Below the pieces are notes generated by a model. That model had not been told where the DNA came from. It saw only the letters and a program-made list of their open reading frames with translations, and did no database searches. A stretch of 64,000 bases of DNA, from the NCBI GenBank assembly GCA_002354095.1, contig DEKX01000032.1:62001-126000 (forward strand), read 5' to 3'. Both the position numbers and the translations under genes were made by a program. Source of the DNA: Prevotella sp. UBA2711 (GTDB taxonomy: Bacteria > Bacteroidota > Bacteroidia > Bacteroidales > Bacteroidaceae). Positions 1-8,522 of the stretch are shown in pieces. The stretch's first letter is position 1, and every line of letters starts with the position of its first letter.

Positions 1-68
1 ACGCCTTCGGCATCCTGCCCACTGACAAGATGTACATCCCCAAGGAGAAGAGAGCTTTGATTTGGTAA
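1..68 (+). CDS. C-terminal end of an unidentified protein (partial)
   Basis: The reading frame starting at position 3 stays open for 21 codons and stops at TAA 66-68. Its C-terminus reads TDKMYIPKEKRALIW. The rest lies outside the window and I do not recognise the family. It is followed by a 12-bp perfect palindrome (77-88, TCACAGCTGTGA) and then the tig promoter, so it is probably a separate transcription unit. Confidence 0.5.
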   Translation, partial: AFGILPTDKMYIPKEKRALIW

Positions 69-166
69 CACGCTAATCACAGCTGTGAACTCTGGCTGTA
101 TAAGGAGTGTTGAGACGAAATATAGCATTGCGAGTGAAAGAATAGAGAAAGAAAAATTGATTTTCT

Positions 167-198
167 TTTGGTTTTTCGCTCAATTTGCACTATCTTTG
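167..198 (+). promoter_or_regulatory. Bacteroidetes-type promoter of tig
   Basis: A TTTG at 167-170 is separated by 20 bp from TATCTTTG at 191-198, matching the TTTG / TAnnTTTG consensus. The tig start codon lies 43 bp further on, after an A-rich leader without a Shine-Dalgarno sequence. Confidence 0.7.
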
Positions 199-241
199 CA
201 CGCTCAAAACGAATAACAATATTAAATAAGGTAATAATAAG

Positions 242-1585
242 ATGAATATTTCATTTGAAGCTCCCGACAAGATTAATGGCTTGATGACCATTACTTTGGA
301 GAAAGACGACTATCAGGGCGAGGTTGAGAAGACCCTGAAAGATTATCGCAAGCGTGCTAACGTTCCCGGATTCCGTCCCGGTATGACTCCTATGGGTCTG
401 ATTAAGCGCCAGTATGGCACTGCCGTTAAAGTGGACGTAGTGAACAAGATGCTTGGCGAGAAACTGTATGAGTATGTTCGTGAGAACAAGATTCAGATGT
501 TGGGCGAACCATTGCCCAGCGACCAACAGGAGACACTTGATTTCGAAGGTGATGCTCCCCTGACTTTCAAGTTTGATATTGCCGTAGCCCCTGAGTTTGA
601 GGCCAAACTGAGCGGTAAGGATAAGATTGACTATTATAACATCACGGTTGATGATAAACTCATCGACCAGCAGGTGGAGATGTATCAGCAGCGTGCCGGT
701 CATTACGAGAAGGTGGAGGCTTATGATGCTGAGCAGCGTGATATGCTGAAGGGCGATTTGCGCGAGGTTGACGGAACCATCGAGGTGGCTGATGCCGTGC
801 TGATGCCTCAGTATATGAAGGTGGATGACCAGAAGAAACTCTTCGACGGTTGTAAACTGGGTGATATCATCACCTGGAATCCACGCAAGGCATATCCGGA
901 AAGTGATGTAGAGGTTTCTTCATTGCTGAAGATTCAGAAGGAAGATGTGAAAGATCATGAAGGTGACTTTACTTTCCAGATTACAGAAATCTCCCGCTAC
1001 GTGAAGGCAGAAATCAATCAGGAATTGTTCGACCAGACCTTCGGTGAAGGTAACGTGAAGGACGAGAAGGAGTTCCGCCAGAAGATCAGCGACATCATCA
1101 GTCAGCAGTTCAAGGCCGATTCAGACTATAAGTTCTTGCTTGACGTCCGTGCACACATGGAGAAGAAGGTTGGCAAACTGGAATTCCCAGAGGCTTTGTT
1201 GAAGCGCGTAATGCTGAACAACAATAAGGACAAGGGTGAGAAGTTCGTAGAGGATAACTTTGAGAAGAGTATCCAGGAACTTGGCTGGCACCTGATTAAG
1301 GAACAGTTGGTAGCTGCTCAGGAAATCAAAGTAGAGGACGATGACTTGAAGAATGTGGCCAAGGAAGCTGCTCGTGCCCAGTTTGCCCAGTATGGTATGT
1401 CGAACGTGCCCGACGAGTATCTTGAGAACTATGCTCAAGAGATGCTGAAAAAGCGCGAGAATGTTGACGGACTTGTTGACCGTGCCGTTGACCTGAAACT
1501 CACTGCAGCGTTGAAGAATGTTGTAAAATTGAATGAAAAAGACATCACTATGGAGGACTTCCAGAAGATGTTACAGGAAAAATAA
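242..1585 (+). CDS. tig: Trigger factor (ribosome-associated chaperone)
   Basis: Trigger factor binds the large ribosomal subunit near protein L23 at the exit tunnel and shields nascent chains. The 447-residue product has the N-terminal ribosome-docking signature VPGFRPG (residues 41-47) followed by P and a KRQYG segment. A middle region of about 160-255 occupies the place of the FKBP-like PPIase domain, and a long charged helical C-terminal chaperone domain follows. The length is usual for Bacteroidetes. The ATG at 242 is the first in frame behind a good promoter. It lies directly ahead of clpP-clpX, the common tig-clpP-clpX order, although clpP also has its own promoter. Confidence 0.95.
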   Translation: MNISFEAPDKINGLMTITLEKDDYQGEVEKTLKDYRKRANVPGFRPGMTPMGLIKRQYGTAVKVDVVNKMLGEKLYEYVRENKIQMLGEPLPSDQQETLDFEGDAPLTFKFDIAVAPEFEAKLSGKDKIDYYNITVDDKLIDQQVEMYQQRAGHYEKVEAYDAEQRDMLKGDLREVDGTIEVADAVLMPQYMKVDDQKKLFDGCKLGDIITWNPRKAYPESDVEVSSLLKIQKEDVKDHEGDFTFQITEISRYVKAEINQELFDQTFGEGNVKDEKEFRQKISDIISQQFKADSDYKFLLDVRAHMEKKVGKLEFPEALLKRVMLNNNKDKGEKFVEDNFEKSIQELGWHLIKEQLVAAQEIKVEDDDLKNVAKEAARAQFAQYGMSNVPDEYLENYAQEMLKKRENVDGLVDRAVDLKLTAALKNVVKLNEKDITMEDFQKMLQEK

Positions 1586-1614
1586 GTTTTTTTAAGAAAA
1601 AAAACCTCATTCTA

Positions 1615-1646
1615 TTGCGGGGTTACCAACTTTTTTCGTAATTTTG
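1615..1646 (+). promoter_or_regulatory. Promoter of clpP-clpX
   Basis: TTG at 1615-1617 and TAATTTTG at 1639-1646 are 21 bp apart. The element ends 57 bp before the preferred clpP ATG at 1704. An upstream in-frame TTG at 1644 overlaps the -7 element and so cannot be the translation start on this transcript. Confidence 0.6.
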
Positions 1647-1703
1647 TATCTACAATTTTGCAAAAAGGTTGATAACCCTCTTTATTTGCGCTTAATCGAT
1701 AGT

Positions 1704-2378
1704 ATGAAAATGAATAGTGATTTTAGAAAATATGCTACCAAGCATTTAGGAATTAACGGCCTCGTCCTTGACGAAGTAATGAGTGCGCAGGCCCAGTATT
1801 TGAATCCTTATATTTTGGAGGAGCGTCAATTGAACGTTACCCAAATGGATGTGTTTTCTCGTTTGATGATGGATCGCATCATCTTCTTAGGAACACAGAT
1901 TGACGATTATACAGCAAACACTTTGCAGGCTCAGTTGTTATATCTCGACTCTGTTGACTCAGGAAAAGATATCAGCATCTATTTGAATTCGCCTGGCGGT
2001 AGCGTGACTGCTGGTTTGGGCATTTATGATACGATGCAGTTTATCTCCAGTGATGTAGCCACTATCTGTACAGGTATGGCGGCGTCAATGGCTGCAGTGC
2101 TGTTGGTGGCAGGTACGGAAGGCAAACGCTCGGCTCTGCCTCACAGTCGTGTAATGATTCACCAGCCTTTAGGCGGTGTTCAGGGTCAGGCTTCTGATAT
2201 AGAGATTGAGGCTAAAGAGATTATGAAATTTAAAAAGGAACTCTATACCATTATATCAGAACATTCGCATACTCCTTATGATAAGGTGTGGAATGATTCG
2301 GACCGCAACTACTGGATGACAGCGGAAGAAGCAAAGGAATATGGTATGATAGATCAGGTACTGGTAAGGAAGAAATGA
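1704..2378 (+). CDS. clpP: ATP-dependent Clp protease proteolytic subunit
   Basis: Serine peptidase of family S14. It forms tetradecameric chambers that degrade proteins unfolded and fed in by ClpX. Counting from the ATG at 1704 (224 residues), the catalytic triad is visible as Ser128 in GMAASMAA, His153 in MIHQP and Asp198 in WNDSDR. The frame is open further upstream, but that extension overlaps the promoter. A second ATG two codons in (1710) is the alternative start. Its stop overlaps the clpX start by 4 bp (ATGA), so the two are translationally coupled. Confidence 0.95.
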   Translation: MKMNSDFRKYATKHLGINGLVLDEVMSAQAQYLNPYILEERQLNVTQMDVFSRLMMDRIIFLGTQIDDYTANTLQAQLLYLDSVDSGKDISIYLNSPGGSVTAGLGIYDTMQFISSDVATICTGMAASMAAVLLVAGTEGKRSALPHSRVMIHQPLGGVQGQASDIEIEAKEIMKFKKELYTIISEHSHTPYDKVWNDSDRNYWMTAEEAKEYGMIDQVLVRKK

Positions 2379-3595
2379 AGAAAATCTGTAACTTTTGCGG
2401 TAGATCTGAAAGGGAAGTAAAATTACTAATTACAGGTATCAGTGGTAATATCTGTGAGGATTGTGTTATGCAGGCGTATGAGATAGCCAAGGCGAATGGC
2501 TATGGACCAGAAACCAAGAAGAAGCAACCGACAGAAGACATAGACCTGAAAAAAGTTCCTAAGCCCAAGGAGATCAAGGAATATCTTGACCAATATGTTA
2601 TCGGGCAAGATGAGGCTAAACGCTTTCTTTCTGTTGCTGTTTACAACCATTACAAGCGATTGCAACAACCGGTCGATGATGAGGGCGTGGAAATTGAGAA
2701 GAGCAATATCATCATGGTGGGTTCGACGGGTACTGGTAAAACGTTATTGGCTCGTACGATAGCTAAACTGTTGGATGTGCCTTTTACCATTGTGGATGCC
2801 ACAGTGTTTACAGAAGCAGGTTATGTGGGTGAGGATGTTGAGAGTATTCTCTCTCGTCTCTTGCAAGTGGCCGACTACAATGTGAATGCCGCAGAAAGAG
2901 GTATTGTTTTTATTGACGAGATAGACAAGATAGCCCGAAAGAGTGATAACCCCAGCATTACGCGTGATGTGAGTGGAGAGGGCGTTCAGCAGGGACTCTT
3001 GAAACTTCTGGAGGGAACAATCGTCAACGTGCCACCTCAGGGGGGACGTAAACATCCGGATCAGGAGTATATACATGTGGATACCAGAAATATCCTGTTT
3101 ATTTGTGGTGGCGCTTTTGATGGAATAGAGCGTAAAATCGCGCAACGTATGAATACGCATGTGGTTGGTTATAACTCGGTACAGAACGTACGGAAGATAG
3201 ATAAAAATGATCTGATGCAATATATACTGCCTCAGGATTTGAAATCGTTCGGACTGATACCTGAGATTATAGGCCGTTTGCCCGTGCTGACTTATCTGAA
3301 TCCGTTGGATCGTGAGGCTTTGGAGCGAATCCTTTTGGAACCCAAGAACTCTATTGTAAAACAATATGAGAAGCTCTTTGAAATAGACGGTGTAAAACTG
3401 ACCTTTACTCCAGAAGCACTAAAACTGATAGTTGATAAAGCAGTAGAATATAAACTCGGTGCCCGCGGACTTCGTTCCATTGTGGAAAGTATCATGATGG
3501 ATGCCATGTTTGAGGTGCCTTCGAAACGAACAAAATCCTTTAAGGTGACAGCCGAGTATGCCCAAGAGCAACTCGACAAGTCGCACTTACATTAA
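2375..3595 (+). CDS. clpX: ATP-dependent Clp protease ATP-binding subunit ClpX
   Basis: AAA+ unfoldase that recognises substrates and threads them into ClpP. An N-terminal zinc-binding domain has cysteines 5, 8, 27 and 30. Walker A is GSTGTGKT (116-123), the pore-1 loop GYVG (149-152), Walker B IVFIDEID (177-184), and the pore-proximal RKH motif is at 225-227. Sensor and C-terminal small domains follow. Its length of 406 residues is normal. Where Proteobacterial ClpX carries the ClpP-docking tripeptide IGF, this protein has VGY (in NTHVVGYNS). Its start overlaps the clpP stop. Confidence 0.96.
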   Translation: MKKICNFCGRSEREVKLLITGISGNICEDCVMQAYEIAKANGYGPETKKKQPTEDIDLKKVPKPKEIKEYLDQYVIGQDEAKRFLSVAVYNHYKRLQQPVDDEGVEIEKSNIIMVGSTGTGKTLLARTIAKLLDVPFTIVDATVFTEAGYVGEDVESILSRLLQVADYNVNAAERGIVFIDEIDKIARKSDNPSITRDVSGEGVQQGLLKLLEGTIVNVPPQGGRKHPDQEYIHVDTRNILFICGGAFDGIERKIAQRMNTHVVGYNSVQNVRKIDKNDLMQYILPQDLKSFGLIPEIIGRLPVLTYLNPLDREALERILLEPKNSIVKQYEKLFEIDGVKLTFTPEALKLIVDKAVEYKLGARGLRSIVESIMMDAMFEVPSKRTKSFKVTAEYAQEQLDKSHLH

Positions 3596-3609
3596 TAATT
3601 TTTAAGCCT

Positions 3610-5793
3610 ATGGCAACAATGAAAGTAAATTTGAATGAAGCCCTGAAGAAATATTTCGGCTTTGATAAGTTCAAAGGTGACCAGAAAGCCATTATACAGA
3701 ATGTGCTGGATGGAAAAGATACCTTTGTGCTGATGCCGACAGGAGGCGGAAAGTCACTTTGCTACCAGTTGCCGTCGCTGTTGATGGAGGGAACAGCTAT
3801 TGTCATCTCTCCACTCATAGCACTGATGAAGAATCAGGTAGATGTGATTAGTGCTATGAGTGAAGAGGGAACGGCTCATTATCTGAACTCCTCACTCAAT
3901 AAGTCGGCAATTGATCAAGTGAAGGAAGATGTTAAGGCAGGTCGCACAAAATTACTCTATGTAGCCCCAGAATCATTGACAAAGGATGAGAATGTGGAGT
4001 TTTTGAAACAAGCTAAAATATCTTTCTATGCCATTGATGAAGCACATTGTATCTCTGAATGGGGGCACGACTTCCGTCCGGAGTATCGGCGTATCCGTCC
4101 CATTATCAACGAGATTGGTAATGCACCTATCATTGCCTTGACAGCTACGGCAACAGATAAGGTACGTACTGACATCAAGAAAAATCTGGCCATTGTGGAC
4201 GCTGTTGAGTTTAAAAGCTCATTCAATCGCCCCAATCTGTACTATGAGGTACGTCCCAAAACAAAGGATGTTGACAAGGACATCATTAAGTTTATCAAAC
4301 AGCATCCAGGTAAGAGTGGTATTATCTATTGTCTCTCTCGTAAGAAGGTGGAGGAACTTGCTGAAATACTGCGAGCCAACGATATTAAGGCTCAGGCCTA
4401 CCATGCAGGATTGGATTCCGGTCTTCGTTCTCAGACGCAGGATGACTTCCTCATGGAGAAAATAGATGTAATTGTAGCCACCATAGCTTTTGGAATGGGT
4501 ATTGACAAACCTGATGTGCGTTTTGTTATCCATTACGACATTCCCAAATCCTTGGAAGGTTATTATCAAGAAACAGGGCGTGCCGGACGTGACGGTGGAG
4601 AGGGACTGTGCATAACCTTCTACTCAAACAAGGATTTGCAAAAACTGGATAAGTTCATGGAAGGCAAACCGGTGGCTGAACAAGATATAGGGCGCCAATT
4701 GTTGCAGGAAACAGCGGCATACGCTGAGACCTCTGTTTGTCGTCGAAAGATGCTGCTTCATTATTTTGGTGAAGTCTATGAGCAGGATAATTGTCATAAT
4801 TGTGACAACTGCTTACATCCTAAGACCAAGATAGAGGCGAAAGATCAGTTGGTCATAGTATTAAATACGGTTATTGCTATCAAGGAGAATTTCCGTTCCG
4901 ACTATGTCATTGATTTCATTATGGGGCGTGAGACAGATGAGATACTGGCTCACAAACATCAGGAATTGGAGATGTTCGGAGCAGGCGAGGATGATGACGA
5001 AAAACTTTGGAATCCAGTTATCCGACAAGCATTACTAGCAGGCTATCTCAAAAAAGATGTGGAGAATTACGGTCTTTTGAAAATCACCCCAGCTGGTAAG
5101 AAATTCTTGAAGAAACCTGAATCCTTCATGATTGTGGAGGATAAGGAGTTCAATGATGATTATGAGGGGGCATTAGATCAGGAAGGTGGAACGAGTGCTC
5201 TGGATCCTACTTTGAATGCTATGCTGAAAGATTTGCGCAAGAAAGTGTCGAAACAGCTGAATCGTCCGCCATATGTCATTTTCCAAGATGTTTCGTTGGA
5301 ACAAATGGCAACAGACTATCCCGTCACTTTGGATGAACTGAAGAATATTCAGGGTGTTGGCGAAGGTAAGGTAAAACAACCATACGCCAAGGAATTTGTG
5401 GATCTTATTAAACGGTACTGCGATGAGAACGAAATTACGCGTCAGGCTGATTTGCGAGTACGTACTGTTGCAAAGAAGTCGATGTTGAAGGTGAAGATTA
5501 TTCAAGGAATCGACCGACAGGTAGCTCTTGACGATATCGCCAATGCGCAAGGTTTGGATTTTGAGGAATTGCTTGATGAGGTGGAAGCCATTGTCTATAG
5601 TGGGACCAAACTGAATATCGACTATTTCCTGGATGAAGTAATGGATGAAGATCATATAGATGACATCTATGATTATTTCGCAGAAAGTGATACTGATTCC
5701 CTCGAAGCAGCCATTGATGAATTGGGTGATGAATGCTCAGAAGACGAGATACGTTTGGTGCGCATCAAATTTATTTCGGAAATGGCTAACTGA
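3610..5793 (+). CDS. recQ: ATP-dependent DNA helicase RecQ
   Basis: Superfamily 2 3'-5' helicase acting in recombination and fork repair. Walker A is MPTGGGKS (42-49), the DEAH box is at 143-146, and the arginine-finger motif QETGRAGRDG at 320-329. The RQC zinc site is built from Cys377 (CRRKMLLHYFGE), 395, 398 and 401. A winged-helix region and an HRDC-like domain (around 560-610, with IQGVGEGK) follow. The last ~110 residues are an acidic extension ending in SEDEIRLVRIKF, longer than the ~610-residue E. coli enzyme. It follows clpX by 14 bp, so it may be read through from the clp promoter. Confidence 0.95.
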   Translation: MATMKVNLNEALKKYFGFDKFKGDQKAIIQNVLDGKDTFVLMPTGGGKSLCYQLPSLLMEGTAIVISPLIALMKNQVDVISAMSEEGTAHYLNSSLNKSAIDQVKEDVKAGRTKLLYVAPESLTKDENVEFLKQAKISFYAIDEAHCISEWGHDFRPEYRRIRPIINEIGNAPIIALTATATDKVRTDIKKNLAIVDAVEFKSSFNRPNLYYEVRPKTKDVDKDIIKFIKQHPGKSGIIYCLSRKKVEELAEILRANDIKAQAYHAGLDSGLRSQTQDDFLMEKIDVIVATIAFGMGIDKPDVRFVIHYDIPKSLEGYYQETGRAGRDGGEGLCITFYSNKDLQKLDKFMEGKPVAEQDIGRQLLQETAAYAETSVCRRKMLLHYFGEVYEQDNCHNCDNCLHPKTKIEAKDQLVIVLNTVIAIKENFRSDYVIDFIMGRETDEILAHKHQELEMFGAGEDDDEKLWNPVIRQALLAGYLKKDVENYGLLKITPAGKKFLKKPESFMIVEDKEFNDDYEGALDQEGGTSALDPTLNAMLKDLRKKVSKQLNRPPYVIFQDVSLEQMATDYPVTLDELKNIQGVGEGKVKQPYAKEFVDLIKRYCDENEITRQADLRVRTVAKKSMLKVKIIQGIDRQVALDDIANAQGLDFEELLDEVEAIVYSGTKLNIDYFLDEVMDEDHIDDIYDYFAESDTDSLEAAIDELGDECSEDEIRLVRIKFISEMAN

Positions 5794-5816
5794 TAAATCG
5801 CGTTAAAACGTATTAA

Positions 5817-5871
5817 TATTGCGTGCAAATGACTGCTATCTCAGAAAAAAGCACTAAATTTGCACGCAATA
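5817..5871. repeat. 14-bp perfect inverted repeat over the guaB promoter
   Basis: The left arm 5817-5830 (TATTGCGTGCAAAT) is the exact reverse complement of the right arm 5858-5871 (ATTTGCACGCAATA), with a 27-bp spacer. The right arm overlaps the guaB -7 element TAAATTTG (5855-5862) and probably the transcription start. It could be an operator or a hairpin on readthrough RNA from recQ. Confidence 0.75.
5855..5862 (+). promoter_or_regulatory. Probable -7 element of the guaB operon promoter
   Basis: TAAATTTG matches TAnnTTTG; no clear TTTG lies 19-21 bp upstream, so the -33 box is weak. The expected start is near 5868, about 25 bp before the ATG at 5893. Confidence 0.55.
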
Positions 5872-5880
5872 AAATTTAAA

Positions 5881-5885
5881 AGGAG
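5881..5885 (+). promoter_or_regulatory. Shine-Dalgarno-like AGGAG before guaB
   Basis: AGGAG lies 7 bases before the ATG at 5893. Most other genes here lack such a site, so this one is notable and supports 5893 as the start. Confidence 0.5.
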
Positions 5886-5892
5886 TATTTTT

Positions 5893-7374
5893 ATGTCATC
5901 ATTTATTGCAGACAAGATTGTAATGGACGGCTTGACTTTTGACGACGTCCTGTTGATTCCAGCTTATTCAGAAGTACTGCCAAAGACAGTAGAGTTGCAA
6001 ACGCAGTTTTCGCGTCATATCCAGTTGAACATCCCATTTGTTACAGCAGCTATGGATACCGTGACAGAAAGCCAAATGGCTATTGCGATTGCTCGTGAAG
6101 GCGGTATCGGTGTGATTCATAAGAACATGTCTATCGAGAATCAGGCACGAGAGGTGGCTATAGTAAAACGTGCAGAGAACGGAATGATATATGATCCCAT
6201 AACCATTCCACTCGGCTCAACTGTTGCTAAGGCTCTGGATATCATGGCTGAATATCATATTGGCGGTATTCCTGTTGTGGATGAAGAAAAGCACCTTGTC
6301 GGTATTGTCACCAACCGTGATCTCCGTTTTGAGCGCCAACTGGATCGACCCATTGAGGAGATTATGTCGAAGGATCATCTTGTGACGACTCATCAGCAGA
6401 CAGACCTGACGGCAGCCGCCCAGATATTGCAAGAGAATAAGATAGAAAAACTTCCTGTAGTTGATAAGGAGAACCACTTGATTGGTTTGATTACTTATAA
6501 GGATATCACGAAAGCCAAGGATAAGCCAATGGCTTGTAAAGACGAAAAGGGGCGTCTTCGTGTGGCAGCCGGTGTGGGTGTAACTTTCGACACGCTTGAC
6601 CGCATACAGGCATTAGTGAATGCTGGTGCTGATGCAATAGTGATTGATACTGCCCACGGACATTCCAAAGGGGTTATTGAGAAATTGCGTGAGGCGAAAT
6701 CTTCTTTCCCTGGAATTGACATCGTGGTTGGTAATATCGCTACCGGCGAGGCTGCTCGTCTGTTGGTAGAGAATGGCGCTGATGCTGTGAAGGTTGGTAT
6801 CGGTCCAGGCTCTATCTGTACGACTCGAGTTGTAGCTGGTGTCGGCGTTCCTCAGTTGAGTGCTATCTATGATGTTTACCAAGCATTGCAAGGCACAGGT
6901 GTTCCTTTGATAGCCGATGGTGGCTTGCGCTATTCTGGCGACGTAGTTAAGGCTTTGGCTGCCGGTGGTTCTAGTGTAATGATGGGATCGCTTGTGGCAG
7001 GAACGGAGGAAAGTCCTGGTGATACCATTATCTATAACGGCCGTAAATTCAAGAGTTATCGTGGTATGGGTTCTTTGGAGGCTATGGAGCATGGTTCTAA
7101 GGATCGCTATTTCCAGGCAGATACCAAAGATGTCAAGAAGCTCGTTCCAGAGGGAATTGCCGGTCGTGTACCTTATAAAGGAACCGTACAAGAAGTTATC
7201 TATCAAATGGTCGGTGGCTTGCGGTCGGGTATGGGCTATTGTGGAGCTTCTACTATTGAGAAGTTGCATGGTGCCAAGTTTACACGTATCACAAATGCCG
7301 GCGTCAACGAGAGCCATCCGCATGATATCACAATCACCAGCGAAGCTCCTAACTACTCACGTCCAAACGATTAA
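5893..7374 (+). CDS. guaB: Inosine-5'-monophosphate dehydrogenase
   Basis: NAD-dependent oxidation of IMP to XMP, the committed step to guanine nucleotides. The 493-residue product has the usual TIM barrel interrupted by two CBS domains (about 100-205). The catalytic loop is GIGPGSICTTR with Cys309, and the flap contains YRGMGS. The frame is open 11 codons further upstream, but that part overlaps the -7 element. The ATG at 5893 behind AGGAG gives the conserved N-terminus MSSFIADKIVMDGLTFDDVLL. It heads a five-gene run (guaB, PPIase, surA, OstA-like, mutL) with gaps of 1-14 bp. Confidence 0.96.
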   Translation: MSSFIADKIVMDGLTFDDVLLIPAYSEVLPKTVELQTQFSRHIQLNIPFVTAAMDTVTESQMAIAIAREGGIGVIHKNMSIENQAREVAIVKRAENGMIYDPITIPLGSTVAKALDIMAEYHIGGIPVVDEEKHLVGIVTNRDLRFERQLDRPIEEIMSKDHLVTTHQQTDLTAAAQILQENKIEKLPVVDKENHLIGLITYKDITKAKDKPMACKDEKGRLRVAAGVGVTFDTLDRIQALVNAGADAIVIDTAHGHSKGVIEKLREAKSSFPGIDIVVGNIATGEAARLLVENGADAVKVGIGPGSICTTRVVAGVGVPQLSAIYDVYQALQGTGVPLIADGGLRYSGDVVKALAAGGSSVMMGSLVAGTEESPGDTIIYNGRKFKSYRGMGSLEAMEHGSKDRYFQADTKDVKKLVPEGIAGRVPYKGTVQEVIYQMVGGLRSGMGYCGASTIEKLHGAKFTRITNAGVNESHPHDITITSEAPNYSRPND

Positions 7375-7375
7375 G

Positions 7376-8521
7376 ATGAAGTCACGACTCCTGCTCGTCT
7401 TGATGGTGCTTGTTCCAATGGCGGTACAGGCAACAGAGGATCCGATACTGTTTACAGTAGGTGATATGCCTGTGACACGTTCGGAATTTGAGAAGTCGTA
7501 TTTAAAAACCGTCAAGTTTGGGCAGGAAGGGCGTCTCTCGCTGTCTGATTTTCTGAAGTCATATATTGTCTATAAGTTGAAAGTCAAGGCTGCTCTTGAT
7601 GCTCATCTCGATAAGACGAATGTTTTTCAGACTGCTTATGCACAGTGTATGTCGGGGGAGAGCTCTGCTCAGATGATTTCCATTTCTTCCGGCAAATTGT
7701 CGGCCCCTACTTCAGAAGTAGTTGCTCACTATGAAAGATTGAAGAAAAGTTCTGGGACAGATGGTATGATATGTTTATCGCAGATTTTCATACCAGTGCC
7801 CCAGAAGGCTAATAGAGAGGAACAGCGAAAGGCAGAGCAGCGCATAGAAGAAATCTATCGCGAACTTCAGGGCGGAGCGGAATTCTCCCAAATAGCACGT
7901 CGGTATTCTCAAGATCGACAATCGTCAGATAATGGGGGAGTGATGGGATGGTACTGTCGAGGCCAACTCTTCAAAGAGATAGAAGATGCAGCATTTAAAC
8001 TCAAGAAAGGTGAAATGAGCCGTCCCTTCCTTTCGACCATAGGTTACCATATTCTACTGGTGAATGACAGGAAATCTATGGAGGAATATGATGTGGTCAA
8101 AGAGCGTCTGTCAGACGAAGTGGGACGAAGAAAAATTCACCAACAGACAACTGCAACGGCTATAATGGGACAGCCGCTTGTGAAAGAAAATGCTGCCGCG
8201 TTTGCTGTGTCCGGCGTTCAAGAACCCACGGACCCCTTGCAGCAGGAATATTATGAAGGATTGCTGTTGATAGAGCAAAGCAAACAATCGGTAGGACGAC
8301 GTGCTGCTGAAGATGAAGAAGCTTTGAGATACTATTTCAAAAAGAATAAGAAGAAGTATCGTCGAAAGGGCTTTAACCCCAAGGATTATACGGAAGTACG
8401 TGAGCTTGTGGTAGCCGATTTACAAGAAGAAATGAACAAACACTGGGTAGCTGATTTGCGGAAGCAGTATCCAGTCAAAGTGAATAAAAAGGTATTAAAG
8501 ACAGTAAATAATCACCGTTAA
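7376..8521 (+). CDS. Periplasmic parvulin-type peptidyl-prolyl isomerase
   Basis: The 381-residue product begins with a signal peptide (MKSRLLLVLMVLVPMAVQA) and carries one PpiC/rotamase domain at about 130-235 (LSQIFIPVP ... GGVMGWYCRGQL ... GYHILLV). N-terminal and C-terminal helical parts resemble the SurA/PpiD chaperone class. The frame continues upstream through the end of guaB, but the ATG at 7376, one base after the guaB stop, gives the signal sequence and is the right start. Directly followed by surA; presumably both help outer-membrane proteins fold in the periplasm. Confidence 0.88.
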   Translation: MKSRLLLVLMVLVPMAVQATEDPILFTVGDMPVTRSEFEKSYLKTVKFGQEGRLSLSDFLKSYIVYKLKVKAALDAHLDKTNVFQTAYAQCMSGESSAQMISISSGKLSAPTSEVVAHYERLKKSSGTDGMICLSQIFIPVPQKANREEQRKAEQRIEEIYRELQGGAEFSQIARRYSQDRQSSDNGGVMGWYCRGQLFKEIEDAAFKLKKGEMSRPFLSTIGYHILLVNDRKSMEEYDVVKERLSDEVGRRKIHQQTTATAIMGQPLVKENAAAFAVSGVQEPTDPLQQEYYEGLLLIEQSKQSVGRRAAEDEEALRYYFKKNKKKYRRKGFNPKDYTEVRELVVADLQEEMNKHWVADLRKQYPVKVNKKVLKTVNNHR

Positions 8522-8522
8522 A

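Noticed and set aside
1603..1624. Weak hairpin AACCTC / GGGGTT after tig
   Set aside because: Only 6 bp with one wobble, and the right arm overlaps the clpP promoter. Not convincing as a terminator.
6992..7375. N-terminal extension of the parvulin PPIase across guaB
   Set aside because: It lies within the guaB coding region in another frame. The ATG at 7376 gives a proper signal peptide.
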